A stretch of DNA of 64,000 nucleotides, taken from assembly GCA_030549775.1 (NCBI GenBank), contig CM060181.1:47746218-47810217 (forward strand). The letters run 5' to 3'. Positions 47,001 to 58,378 of the stretch are shown here, piece by piece. The position numbers and the translations under genes were made by a program. Below the pieces are notes generated by a model that saw only the letters and a program-made list of their open reading frames with translations, ran no database searches and was not told where the DNA came from. Position 1 is the stretch's first letter, and each line of letters opens with the position of its first letter. The stretch is from Tamarix chinensis. Taxonomy: Eukaryota; Streptophyta; Magnoliopsida; Caryophyllales; Tamaricaceae.

Positions 47001-48077
47001 GGTCACAGGTGACATAACCCTTAGCAAGTACTAACTACTGATAAAATCACACTTTTGTGTTTTTCATAGCATCTGATACATTTTAAAGTAGTCTCATACC
47101 TGAAACTCTTAATACATACACTTAACAAATGTGGTTGCGAACTATTAATGATTTCACAGCTGCTTCAAATACCGTACCTAACTTAGGAATATAAGAAAAT
47201 CCAATGCCACTGCAGAACCTAATAAACAGTCAAAATGGCAAACCATTAACATGAATAACTTGACACAGCATCAGAGATAACTTTGAATCAACAAAACACT
47301 CCATATAAATGTCCATAAACTGTATATTTGTTCAGATTGACAAAAACCAACAAACTTATATGTAAAATCATTGACTGCTATATGAATGCCCGGAAAAATA
47401 AAAGAATGGATACAAATACAGAAAATAACTACTATTTAGCAATATTACATTAAGGATTAAGATGTCAAAACATAAATATTCAGTTTTTATTAACTTGATT
47501 TGTTTTCTCAGAACTTAGGATACGAAGGTTAATAGCTCAGGGTGAGCTACTTCCAAATAATCCAGAATAATCTCATGACTTCACATGCTAATATACATTA
47601 AATTCTTCTGCTGTTTGAAGTCAGATATTAGTCATTATCATATGAAATTCATGACCTATAAAAAACCATTTAACCCATATAATCTGAATAATCCTCCAAG
47701 GTCAGCAGTTCTTCAATATAAAGAATATCCTACAATCTTCCTCTTCCTAGAATCCTCTCACATCAGGATCAAAAGAAATCATGATCATTAACAACAGATA
47801 ACAGTGGCTTTACTGGGTTATCTACACAAACCATTAGATTTCTATTTCACCAGCTATTAAGAAAACGTAGTGGTATAAATTAAACAACAGCTAATCACTG
47901 ACACACCACCTATCCTCTTTAACATAAAGACCTCTAAGCTTAGCACGTACACAAGAAAATTGTTGAGATCTAGGTGAACTTTTCATAATCATGATAGATG
48001 CCGCATATAAATGCAATAATTTAAACTATGGATGTAATATTTTTCTCCAACCAAAAAGAATGTAACAGCAGAATGTT
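44041..48077. other. Gene-flank-like DNA, no exon recognised
   Basis: Mixed composition, few simple repeats and no transposon proteins. It could be intergenic, or contain introns or non-coding transcripts on either strand. None of the open frames shows a family motif. A GGGGCGGATCACAGATG word near 44718 resembles a hAT end but no partner was found. Confidence 0.4.
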
Positions 48078-48250
48078 TTACACCGCTGGTAGTAAGTAAA
48101 GTGGAACACTCTTCTCAGCAAAGAAAGATGGAGAGCCCGTATCATAATCTGAGATATTATCATAAGTTAAAACTGGTTCTAGAAAGCAACTGGGAACATT
48201 ACAGGCATCATAGGTTGGCCTATCGATTTGACCATGTTCTGCTGTAAGAA
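48078..48250 (-). other. Possible unidentified last coding exon
   Basis: The minus strand has TTCTTACAG, a good acceptor, followed by about 54 open codons (beginning AEHGQIDRPTYDACNVPSCF) and a stop. Codon use and residue mix look protein-like, but I recognise no family and found no matching upstream exon. It lies 1 kb downstream of the TADA1-type gene on the same strand. Chance remains likely. Confidence 0.2.
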
Positions 48251-49234
48251 TCATAGATACCACTTAAGTTTTCATAGTGTTTACAATATTGATAACAACA
48301 TCAATTTCAATCTGTACAAATACTTTATTAGTATTCACCTTTTGCCGGTGGATGTTCAATTCAATGAACCTGCTACAAAATGTGTTTGATTTGATGACTA
48401 GTTTCATGCAACAGTAATTTCATTAATTTCCTGCTCACATCAAGCCATGGTCAATCAGAGACCCATGAACATTACGTCTCTGATCTGAATCAACAAAACC
48501 CAATGACAAAAGAGAAGTGGATTTAAACAAAAGGAATCTAGGCCACTACAATCAATTGCAGGATGCATGTCTGTAAAACACACATGCATCCAATTCAAGA
48601 ACGAACTTACATAAGCAAAGAGCAATGATTTCAACCAAAACAGAATGTTCTAGAGTTCATTCACTCTGTTCTCAAGAAAGAGATAGTTTTACCAGCAATA
48701 TCACATAATGTACTCGTAATCAAAACAAACAAGTCAATAAGGAAGTCAATCTGTTATTGATATTGAAATTCAACTATAATTTAGCAACACTTGTAGAGCA
48801 TCATTGCAGCTCTTACATACTATGAATTACCTTTACGAAGCTACATAACATTATCCCTGCAAAACTTTTCCATGTTTCCTCCTCTTGTGGTAAATTACAT
48901 GAATGATGGCAGAAGAGACAGCCAACAAGAATGGTAAGTGCACAGCAGAGCAACCAGGCATGGAATTCCATTTTGAAGAATCTCCTAGGTTGTTGCTAAA
49001 TAGATTCCTGATAAAGCACATCTGCAGCAGGAGAATACATATATGATATATCTCATGCTCAAACCTTCATTCAATCTTATCTAGGCAAGAGCTCTATCAT
49101 ATGGTTTTCATTTGGCTTCTGGAAGGAAGTAAGGTAGTGGCAGTTGAACCAAGGCAGAGTTTCTCTTTCTCACAGACCAGAATGGCTAACGCAGTGACTC
49201 CTCCAGACAAACCAAAATCACTCTCTTCAGCATA
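48251..49234 (-). other. Downstream region / 3' UTR of the TADA1-type gene
   Basis: It starts directly after the TAG stop at 49235. The poly(A) site cannot be placed with confidence. No other gene seen. Confidence 0.4.
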
Positions 49235-50470
49235 CTATTCCTCAAATACCTGCATTGAAATTTTCTCCAGCAGCAATGGCCAATCTTCTCCAAGTTGCTG
49301 GGGATTTAACTCCATTGCAACCTTGAAATCATGTAAAGATATCAAAGGTCCATCTCTTTTCTCTTCCGCCATCACAGGTCCACTTTGCACATGCAAATGA
49401 TTACTTGGCCAAGGGCTGTTGATAAGCTTCCCATGCATTACCTGCTTCTGAACAGGAGACTTTATTGTGTTATTTGCAGAACTTGTTCCAACTAACGCTA
49501 CACAAGACCTGATCAACTGCTTCAAATACACATCTACCATATTATTCAGCATATTTGCACACTCCATTGAGACCCCTCCAAGACCTTGGACTGCTGCAAT
49601 CTGCTCCATGCGTTTCCTAACTGCATCTGTGCCAGCCAATGCACCACTATCATAGCAGCTGACAAAATCACCGCAGCTTGCTACAGGTACTGTTTTGCGA
49701 CCCCCACCTATACTAGCTGAGCAAAAGGGGATCCCCAGGGGAGCAATTAGAGGACTTCTCAAGTGGTTGGCCTGTTCTACCTCTTCGCCAACTTCTACCA
49801 TCCGTATACTACTCTGACCCTTACCAACGCTTGGTTCCACAGATTTCTTTATTCTCAATCCTTGTTCATTCTCTGGTAGCTCAGCAAGTTCATGCATGTG
49901 CTGAATTGGCCTTTGGTAATCACACGGAACTGCATTCCCATTCTCCACAACCTTTGCACCACTATCTTCTGTAGTTGTCATTTGATGGGAAACAGAAACT
50001 GTCTTCCCATTTGGCCCAAGGGGGCTGGGCCTATCCTTGGGCTTCCTGTCACGAATACCAGACCTAACCTTCCGCGGTGAAGACAATACAGCTCCATTTG
50101 ACAATACAGGAGCAACTGAACTTAGGTTATTAAGTGACACACCACCATGACCATGACCATCTTCTACAGCCTGGGAGCTTTTAACAGTAGCTCTGGCAAG
50201 ATTTGTGAGGCCCACCACTTGGGCTGGAGGGGCAGTCTTAGAACTACAAGCATTCCTCAGAATTGACTTTATTATCTGATTATGCAAAGACAAGTTTTCC
50301 CTCCCAAGTATCCGATAACACGACTTATCAAAGTCACTCTTGCTTAAATTCTGACTAATAAACTTATTTAGGCAATTAAAATACCGCTTGAACCTATCAG
50401 GACCAATTTTCTTCAGCATCTGAGTTTTCAACTCTACTATATCAATGCGCGAACTCTTTTCAGGTTGCAT
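49235..50470 (-). CDS. TADA1: SAGA complex subunit, TADA1/HFI1-type transcriptional adaptor
   Basis: An uninterrupted 411-codon frame, the only intact long gene in the window. Residues 8-75 (RIDIVELKTQMLKKIG ... FISQNLSKSDFDKSCYRILG ... HNQIIKSILRNA) match the SAGA-Tad1 domain start of plant HFI1/ADA1-like proteins. The middle is a Ser/Gly/basic-rich linker with a conserved-looking segment after residue 230 (SPLIAPLGIPFCSAS). Near 275-320 is a helical segment (DAVRKRMEQIAAVQGLGGVS) of the histone-fold-like region. The C-terminus ISLHDFKVAMELNPQQLGED is typical of the plant family. ADA1 bridges modules of SAGA, the nuclear histone acetyltransferase co-activator. Length fits the roughly 400-residue plant proteins, and a one-exon coding region is usual there. 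The start chosen is the first Met, with the usual MQPxKSSRID opening. Confidence 0.92.
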   Translation of the reverse strand: MQPEKSSRIDIVELKTQMLKKIGPDRFKRYFNCLNKFISQNLSKSDFDKSCYRILGRENLSLHNQIIKSILRNACSSKTAPPAQVVGLTNLARATVKSSQAVEDGHGHGGVSLNNLSSVAPVLSNGAVLSSPRKVRSGIRDRKPKDRPSPLGPNGKTVSVSHQMTTTEDSGAKVVENGNAVPCDYQRPIQHMHELAELPENEQGLRIKKSVEPSVGKGQSSIRMVEVGEEVEQANHLRSPLIAPLGIPFCSASIGGGRKTVPVASCGDFVSCYDSGALAGTDAVRKRMEQIAAVQGLGGVSMECANMLNNMVDVYLKQLIRSCVALVGTSSANNTIKSPVQKQVMHGKLINSPWPSNHLHVQSGPVMAEEKRDGPLISLHDFKVAMELNPQQLGEDWPLLLEKISMQVFEE

Positions 50471-51480
50471 TATTGATCCACAATCTCATACAACGACAGA
50501 AGTTTTACTAAACTACCACCCCAGCACAGCTCAAATCCACATCACCTTAAGCTCATTACTGAAATACCCATTAAATACGGTACAAGAGCAGAATCTGATT
50601 GTAGAATAACAACTCAAGTCCCAAATTGTCATGCCAAAACCCTAAATTTCAAATGTTGAGCAGTTGATGCAGAGATCTAACTTGCACCGGCAGCTGACCT
50701 TAGAACCCAGGACATAACACTTCCTCATTACAAATTATGGAAAATAAATAAATAAATAACCCTAAACATACGATACACCAAAGTTGGCAACAGCACAGAA
50801 GCCCACTACCGCTTCATCAGCTTCAAACGGTAAAAACCATATAGCACGGAACAGTACAGTTCAAGAATAAAATTTGTCATCCCAGTTCGACAATGAAAAA
50901 ACTGTGCAGTGGTTGCTTATCGAACCAAACACTGAGATCGCGAGTTCAAAGGCACCAATTTAGATCAAATTAGAAGGGGTATTCCAATCAAATTCTTCTT
51001 GAGTTGATCAACAAGAGAGAATGACGCAAGAGACGAAATAGAAAGTGTAATTCGATTGAGAGAAAACTTCAATTAAGCTCTGACCTTTTTATTGAATTGA
51101 GATGAATAAAGAGCTCACAGGACTCGGAAGAAGAAGGTGTTGATAGAATTGAAATTCTATAGCTTCGATTATGCTATTGCAAAGTCTCTCTCGAGTGCAC
51201 TTATTTACCTCTCTTCGAATTTTTTGGCTGAATTATCGCGCTCTTTCTTTAATGGGAATTAGATTTTGCAACCCTCGATCGCTGCTGCTAATGCCCTCGC
51301 TTTCTGGCCTCTTGGTGTCTCTCTCTCTTCGGGTTTTTCTTTTTTCCTTTCTCTCTCTTCGGTCACCCTTCCCTCCCACGGTCTCTCTTTCTGTAATAAA
51401 ATCTTTTTATTTCTTTTGCTCTATTTTGTTCTCAAGTCTATCCTAGTGTCTAACACTTCTCTAGTATGCCTGTATGACGA
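50471..51480 (-). promoter_or_regulatory. 5' UTR and promoter region of the TADA1-type gene
   Basis: Upstream of the ATG lies AT-rich DNA and then, at 51280-51400, a GA-rich tract on the coding strand (CT-rich on the plus strand), common in plant 5' leaders. A leader intron is possible but donor and acceptor could not be fixed. Open frames on the plus strand at 51171-51487 are low-complexity Ser/Leu/Phe-rich and are not called. Confidence 0.45.
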
Positions 51481-51655
51481 ACATTAACAACTTAACGAGT
51501 GCAGGCTGCGGAGTGCAGGCTGCCTTCTTTTCTTTGTTTGAGGGGAGGGGGACAAAACTTTTGATTTTCGAAAATTCAATTCAATAGTTAAAAAGTTCTA
51601 TTTCAAATTAATATAATAAACTCATTTTTCATTAAACAAATATTCAACATTTAAT
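51481..51655. other. Short AT-rich spacer
   Basis: Contains GAGTGCAGGCTGCGGAGTGCAGGCTGCC, a 14-bp direct repeat (51499-51526); otherwise nothing. Confidence 0.5.
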
Positions 51656-51905
51656 ATATCTAGTTATTGGTTGGATTATCATGGGTAAAAAACAATCTAT
51701 TAATATTTTGTTAATTATCTTAAAAGTATATTATAAAATTATATTTTTATAGTTTTAAGTTTTAATTTTTTAAAAAAATATTTTAACATATCTTGTTATT
51801 GGTTGGATTGTTGTAGGTGAAAAAAAAAACAATCTATTAATATTTTTGTTAATTATCTTAACATATATTATAAAATTATATTTTTATAGTTTTAAGTTTT
51901 CAAAT
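51656..51905. repeat. 132-bp tandem duplication
   Basis: ATATC(T)AGTTATTGGTTGGATTAT and what follows are repeated at 51788, with CAATCTATTAATATTTT and TATAAAATTATATTTTTATAG in both units. Confidence 0.9.
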
Positions 51906-52210
51906 TTTATTTATTTTTCAATTTAATATTTTATAATAATATTTTATTAATTTTTTGATAAATAATGCACTTGTATAAACTTTAAGTAATTTATGGTCTT
52001 TATTTTTAAAAATATTCTTATAAAAGTTATGAAAATTAATAAAACGGTATTTTATATAAATATTTGATATATCTAAAGGATGTGGATAATATATTTCAAA
52101 AAAATATTTAAACAAATATGAATATTTGATTTTGCACGGTCTTAGAAAATATGCAAGGTCTTAAAGCAAGAGTGAGGATGGTAAGTAGCACCAATTGCAT
52201 AAGAAATATT

Positions 52211-52490
52211 TATTGCCTCCTTTTCACAATATATATCACTTATTTTTTTCATAATCTTATTTTAAAATATAAGTCAGATTAGAAAAACTTATACATATTA
52301 AATATTACATTTTCTATTTTACCTTATATTCTATGATTCATTCATCAATTATAAAATTATCAAAAAGTATATATATGCAAGGATATATTAGTCATCTTAA
52401 TGATTCTCTTTTCTCAAATTTATTATTTATTAATCAGTGTACCTAAACTAAAAATGACATACTCCTATATTTTGAAACGAATGGAGTATT
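52211..52490. mobile_element. Stowaway-like MITE (about 280 bp)
   Basis: The left end TATTGCCTCCTTTTCACAAT and the complement of the right end (TAATACTCCATTCGTTTCAA) are inverted and lead to ATATA...TCA(C/T)TTTTT. The flanks can be read as TA. Boundaries uncertain by a few bases. Confidence 0.72.
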
Positions 52491-55342
52491 ATGGTCAAAA
52501 ATGTACTTTTGAATTACATTAGTTCTTGATAAATCAAGTCATACATTAATGGTATGCTATCTCATATAAAAGTTATCATAATTGTTTTTAGAATTATGAT
52601 TGGTTCATTTGCATGATTGTTGAAATTTTTACTTGAAATATTTATAATAAAAAAATATGAATGGTTTTGAAGACTTTTGTAATTATATTGATTTATGTAA
52701 TGAAATTAACAATTTTCATGAATTTATGAGACTTGTAGTGATACTTTGTGAATTTGATAAATATTATTATGTTACATGAACTTTTATTATCAAATTATGA
52801 AATTTATAAAAGTATACTATGACATGACTTTTACAATTATTATTATTATTATTAATTTTAAGATTTATAATACTATCAAGTCATCATATAATTTACGATT
52901 TTTTATATTGTTGGGCATCTTTAAAATTATTGCATTCAAATAAGGTTTTTTTTTATCAAAATTTAATATTTTTAGACACCAATAAGAATATAACTATCTA
53001 AACACATTTATATACTTTTTAATGGTTTTTTCTTTTACTTTTTTTTGGGCATTTACAACTTTTACAAGAATTTCAAGACATTGCTCTGATTCTATCTAGT
53101 AGGGGAAAAGAAAGAAATGGGTGAAAAAGACATTGAATCAATGAATTAATGAAATAGTCATATAGATAAAAAAAAAAGGATAGTGATGCAAAATACTTGA
53201 TGGAAACATACAAGACATAAGGTAGTAAACTTTAATTTTACTTTAGTCCCTACAAATTTTAGCCTAATTGTTAACATATAATTTTACTGAGTTTATGATG
53301 GCCATGAAGCTTCAAATATGTATGATTGAGTATATTACTATAAATTTAAATTTTTGAATGCATTATTATGGTATTTTATTTTATTTTTGAAATGACGTTT
53401 ATATTATGAAAGTAATTGTTACCACTTTGTAAAATTAACTTATTTGCAAAACAAGTTATTGTGGACATCCTCATTAGTGAGGACATGGTTAGAACCATAA
53501 GTGACAAAGTAAGTAATGCATCAACACAATTCCTACATTGTGAATGATTTCTTAACCCTAAGAGCTCAATAGCATAGACGACGGTCCTCCAAAGCACCAT
53601 TATTTACATAGTTTTAAATATATCCTCTTTATGTTAGCCAGATTATAAGAAAAAAGGAAGCCCATTTATGCAAATAATTAACATGAAAAATATTTCGAGC
53701 AAATATAAGATAGTAGTACATATTTACTGTGTTATAGGAGATACTAGTATAGGGATTACGGCAATGTACTTGTTGTATGATAGGACAAGGCTAAAATTCA
53801 TGTTTCAAATAAAATTAACTATCAATATTCTAATTCTTGTACTAATAAGTAATGATACCTATTAAAACTTATATTCATATATATATATGTATGTGTGTAT
53901 GTATGTATGTATGTTAACCAATTTATATTTCATTTCACATTTTTACAAATCAATTAGATTATTCATCAATTTATAAACTTGCGCACACATGAGTGTGTAT
54001 AAATATGTATTATCCTAAATTTATTGAAATACTTAAGAAATTATAGTTGTGTCAATAAATCAAATAAAAAATGTCATAATTATATAACAATAATAAATTT
54101 TTTTGTTAAATATGTTTCATATAAAATTTATGCATTACTATATAAATTATCCAGATATTATAAAAATTATTTTTTTTGTTGTATTACTTTATAAAATTTA
54201 TTCAATAAGAATATTAATTATTATTATTATTATTATTATAAAAACATTGGTAATGTTATAACAGTATACTAGAGATATTATTGTTACTATAATAATAACA
54301 TAATAATAATGATGACGACGACGATAATGATAGCATTATTTGAATAATAATGAGAGAGTGTGTGTGATAATGTGTATAAAAAAACATTATTTATTGTTAA
54401 TAATGATGATGATGATAAGAACATTATTCAAATAATAATAATATATACATATGGAGAGAGAGAGAGAGAGGATATTAAAAGTATTATTTTCGATTAAGGA
54501 CTGAATTTTTATTTTATTTTTCATCAAGCAATGAATGTTTTTAATATTTTAAAAGTAATAAATATCTTAATTAAATATTATTATTTCTGCATTTATATCA
54601 TACAAAATACATTACACAATAATTAAAAACTCTAAAACATATGATACATCTGATTAATGCATAATATTATATATATAATTGTTAATATTATACAAATTTC
54701 TATAAATAAATAAAAAGATAATCTTAGACCAAAAGAATATAAAACTATTTTTTTAATAGCATAATTAATTGAAAAGCCTAGTTTTTTTTAAAAAAAATTG
54801 TAGATTTTATTAAAAATTCAACATTTCAATTTTAAAACCATTTTTCAAATCCCAACCCCCACCAATAGAAAAACTCATTCCCCCACTTTTCATCCACCGA
54901 CACCCAACATCGTTCCCCTACTCCCACAAGCTCCCAATGTCGTTCACCCACTCCCACCAACACCATTGCCCTATAATTATGGTCAATTATTAGTGCCGAT
55001 TGTGATCTATTATTAGTGGAAATCTTACTTCATGTGCTCCATTGTGCTCGATCATTGAGGTGTATTAGCGTCACTCTTGGTCGTGCAAGGATAATAATTT
55101 TTTTGACAACAAATGACTTTCTTGACAAGTGTAGCATTTTTCAACAATAATTGAGTTTTTCTCAAATATCGATGGTAAATAAATACATTATTATTCGAAA
55201 ACAAATACATTGCTCTATTATTGTTGAGGTGAGAAGGTTTATTCAAACCTACTTCACTCATTTTTAATCATCTAGCAACACACATCAACAATTTCTTTTT
55301 AATTTAAATTTTCCAAAAAATAAGATATCAAAGAGAGCATTA
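52491..55342. other. AT-rich intergenic DNA with simple repeats
   Basis: No gene. Contains TATG units at 53876-53914, (ATT)n at 54216-54240, GAT/GAC triplets near 54310-54330 and 54400-54418, and (GA)n at about 54453-54471. A C-rich island of CCCAC words stands at 54845-54960 and is unexplained. Confidence 0.6.
53876..53914. repeat. (AT)n-(TATG)n microsatellite
   Basis: ATAT units passing into GTATGTATGTATG units. Confidence 0.95.
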
Positions 55343-55895
55343 ACAATGGATAATGAGTTCGGAACCCCGACAAGCTACAATGACTTTGGAGCTCCAATAA
55401 GCTATGGTGATTGGTTTGGAACCCTAACAAGGTAAGATGAGTATGAAACTTTGACAAACTAAAATGATGGGTTCATAACTCTAACATGCTATGGATACAT
55501 AGTAAAAATATAAATGGGTTCCCCAAACAGTAATTACAATTTGGATGAAGAGGTAAACATAATTTTTCATTATTGTAAATTTTATCGAAAGTGGTGTGAA
55601 GTACTTTTCTTTATCAGATTATTATGCTCAACTCTTTTTGCATGATATAGAACATATAGATACATGCTTCAGAACCCAAAATGATGAGATGTTTTTTATG
55701 ACGGATCAAATATTCTCTTATCGTGAAGAAATTATAGCATGGATTAAACAAATGGGTAGAATCCATTAAATGAGTTTGATCATAAAAGGTTCTAGAAAAG
55801 AAAATAGTATAGGAGTAGATATATTCTCTATAAAATATGAAAGAGGTGGAACATATGTGTGTATTGTACCTATGGATAATGAATATATTGTCTAA
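55343..55895 (+). pseudogene. FAR1/MULE-type transposase N-terminus remnant
   Basis: From an ATG at about 55343 the plus strand reads MDNEFGTPTSYNDFGAPISY, repeating a motif like FGTPTSYxD several times (stops appear after the third). Near 55690-55860 it reads SYREEIIAWIKQMGRIH, MSLIIKGSRKENSIG and KYERGGTYVC, the zinc-containing DNA-binding start of FAR1-like MULE transposases (FxSREELIxWV...CERGGxYR). The core is broken off by a Cassandra LTR at 55901. Decayed and not functional. Assignment from remembered motifs. Confidence 0.6.
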
Positions 55896-55900
55896 TTGGG
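55896..55900. repeat. Target site duplication of the second Cassandra, left copy
   Basis: TTGGG, repeated exactly at 56177-56181. Confidence 0.88.
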
Positions 55901-56176
55901 TGTAATATTTTAAGTCGATATGACTACATGGGGCTACCATGGAGTGATTTTGAATTGATTGGCGGGCCCTACATATCACACTCATGTTCTTTCAGAGAGA
56001 TTTTTAGAAAATTTTTAAAACTTCCCAGAAGGGTCACCCATGCTAAAAATTACTCCACGATCAACACGCTTAACTATGGAGTTCTTAGGACGAAATCACC
56101 AAAAGGATGGTATACTATGTTGATATAAATAGTCAGATCAATCCTTATAATACTCTGCTCAATTTGAAATATTACA
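55901..56176 (-). mobile_element. Cassandra-type TRIM solo LTR, second copy
   Basis: This 276-bp unit starts TGTAATATTTTAAG and ends CAATTTGAAATATTACA, with perfect TTGGG flanks. At 56021-56115 the minus strand carries the 5S-like domain (AGAACTCCATAGTTAAGCGTG, then CATGGGTGACCCTTCTGGG). Its ends are more worn than in the copy at 5851, where CCCC is kept. It is a solo LTR inserted in the MULE remnant, antisense to it. Confidence 0.92.
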
Positions 56177-56181
56177 TTGGG
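56177..56181. repeat. Target site duplication of the second Cassandra, right copy
   Basis: TTGGG, identical to 55896-55900. Confidence 0.88.
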
Positions 56182-56399
56182 AGTACACAGAATAATAATT
56201 TTTAAGTCATTTAGAATCAACACAAGTTTGGGGTAGGTCATCTCCAAGTCAAGGTCAGGCTTAAGGAAGGCTATCAACATTTATATCATTGGGTCAGTCA
56301 CAAATTTCATATGTTATTCAAATGAATCAACATATAGTTTCGTATATTAATACCATGTTAATAGGTTAGGAGATGAGAATTTTGGTTTTAGAACATTGA

Positions 56400-56960
56400 C
56401 ATATATTATACTAAGAGATGATGATCGGTGGATTCAAATCTGTACTAACTTATATTATGAGATATCAGTCAGACAACAGTTATATAATAATATGTTTGTA
56501 TATGACACCATTGATCAAGTTGTCAATACTATTGCTCACTAGGAACGGCCAGCTCTGATGGCACACTAGATGAAAATGCTAGATATTGGTCATGTCATTT
56601 CAACCCGTTGCTATATATTGTTTGCATACTACTAGTTAAATGTGTGTAGTTCATTCCTATCTTTAGTGGCACAATATGGGCTTCAAGATCCTAAAAAAAA
56701 ACTATATAGTTTTTGGAAGGCATGAGTCATTACATATCGATATGTGGACATTTTATGCCTTTTTTTCCATATCAATGCTAGTTCTTATAATAATTTTTTT
56801 TTTCATAGGTGTATCTCTTGGATAATTTTTCACTCCCACAACTACATACAAATTAGAATAGATATTGTGATAGTAGCATTTCAATATGGAATAGACTATA
56901 TTATTTAAGATTCTAGTAATGACACTTTTCGATACATGATAGCACACAAGATCCACTTTC
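56400..56960 (+). pseudogene. OTU-like cysteine protease domain remnant
   Basis: Across stops the plus strand reads DDRWIQICTNLYYEISVRQQ near 56420, then YDTIDQVVNTIAH, then LMAH and KMLDIGHVISTRC near 56570. It continues with VCSSFLSLVAQYG near 56645. This resembles the OTU-type domain found next to plant FAR1/MULE proteins (MGHIIASRYNVVLVYL ... LTFLPL). Such domains are carried by some plant MULEs. The catalytic Cys, Asp and His could not be verified because of decay. Confidence 0.45.
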
Positions 56961-57559
56961 TCTATCTTCATGCTCAACTTTTATCTAGAATTGTTGTATA
57001 TTTTTTCTTATTTTATTTATATATGACCTTTGAAACATCTACAAAATGAATTTTTATTTATTTGTGTTTATTTTACTATTACCCTATGATGGTGTTGTAA
57101 TCTTCTAGGACAAGAGCTTATATCTTGAGTGTTTGGATGTTTTGTGAGATAGCTCAGATATACAGACTCTTAGGGATATGTTTTCCAACCAATTCACCAC
57201 TTTTAGCATATACTAACCTAATATCAATGTAACTTTTAGGGAAGAATGGCTACACCAAATATCTTCTCCCATTTGTTATCTAAGGCAGTTACAACTATAT
57301 GATTACTATGCTTTTTAATGCATCTAATTATGTGGTAGTTGGATTTGTTTGTTTATTATTGAGCTTAAGTATCTTAGTTTTTGATGTGCGTTGAATGATA
57401 TTTTCCTTATCCAATTAGACTGGTTCAAGCTTCTCACTAATTCAAAACCATAATATTAAAAAAAAACTACATTATATAATTGTAGCATATATATTTGAAG
57501 TCAAAGTGCACAATAACAAATAATAATCTAACACTATGCAAACACCCATACCCACGCTC
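56961..57559. other. AT-rich stretch between MULE and mobile-domain remnants
   Basis: Nothing recognisable; may be worn parts of the same element. Confidence 0.4.
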
Positions 57560-58260
57560 AACTACAATAACTCCTAAATTATTCAAATTATTTTCAATGA
57601 ATGTAACTAGTTGCTACTAATTTAGAGTTGGATCACCCCTATAATAGAAATGATGTAGAGTTTTACGTGCTTCATTAAGGTGTCTTTTAGATGAAAATTC
57701 ATGTTCATTATTTAGATGTTCAACCAAATATTCCTTCATCATTACCATAACTCAAATTATGTGTTGGAAACATAGAACTATGAGTTTTGGAAACATACCA
57801 ATCTATATAGTTAGGACCCACATCCCAAGGGTATCGAGTGAGTGGTCTAAAAACATTTGATTCTAGTATACCTCAAGAAGCATTAGCTAAGCATGTTTGT
57901 ATAATAAACTTTGTGTTTCTTAAAGGAAGGACCTCTATACGTGTTATTGGTAAGCTTAATAGTCTCCTTATGGATCACTTGCGCATATCCAAACTAATGC
58001 AACACTCGATCTGACATATATGGTTCCATTTTCTCCAATGACTTGTGATAAAGGAATTAAATTAAATAAGGATATCAATATAATAAATATAGTAAGAGTA
58101 TGATAATTTGAGTATACCTTTGACACAAGCGTACAATGAATCTTAGCCTAAAAGTACTCAAGCATCTCTAATTTATTGTCAAAATTATTTTCACAAAACC
58201 ACCTCATACAATGGGGTTGGTTAAGATCATAATCTGATCATTCTACTCCAAACCCAAGAA
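57560..58260 (-). pseudogene. Possible plant mobile domain (MAIL1/PP7-long-form type) remnant
   Basis: Minus-strand pieces: VIGENGTIYVRSSVAL near 58050, SDRVLHQFGYAQ-like wording with shifts near 58000, then FRPLTRYPWDVGPNYIDWYV near 57830, and SSMFPTHNL. The spacing resembles the end of the plant mobile domain (WYRRITRRFISP-like). These domains occur in transposons and in host MAIN/MAIL genes. Several shifts are needed, so the call is tentative. Confidence 0.35.
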
Positions 58261-58378
58261 AGTATTTGTATATCCAAGCCTATTATGATATTAATTTATT
58301 AGAATTATAACTAATGAATCCAATTATGTACTATAAATATGATACTTATAAAATTACTTATAATAGAGTAACACATCT

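Noticed and set aside
51171..51487. Two overlapping plus-strand frames of 73 and 91 codons
   Set aside because: Ser/Leu/Phe-rich and opposite to the GA-rich leader of the SAGA gene; shadows of a CT-rich tract.
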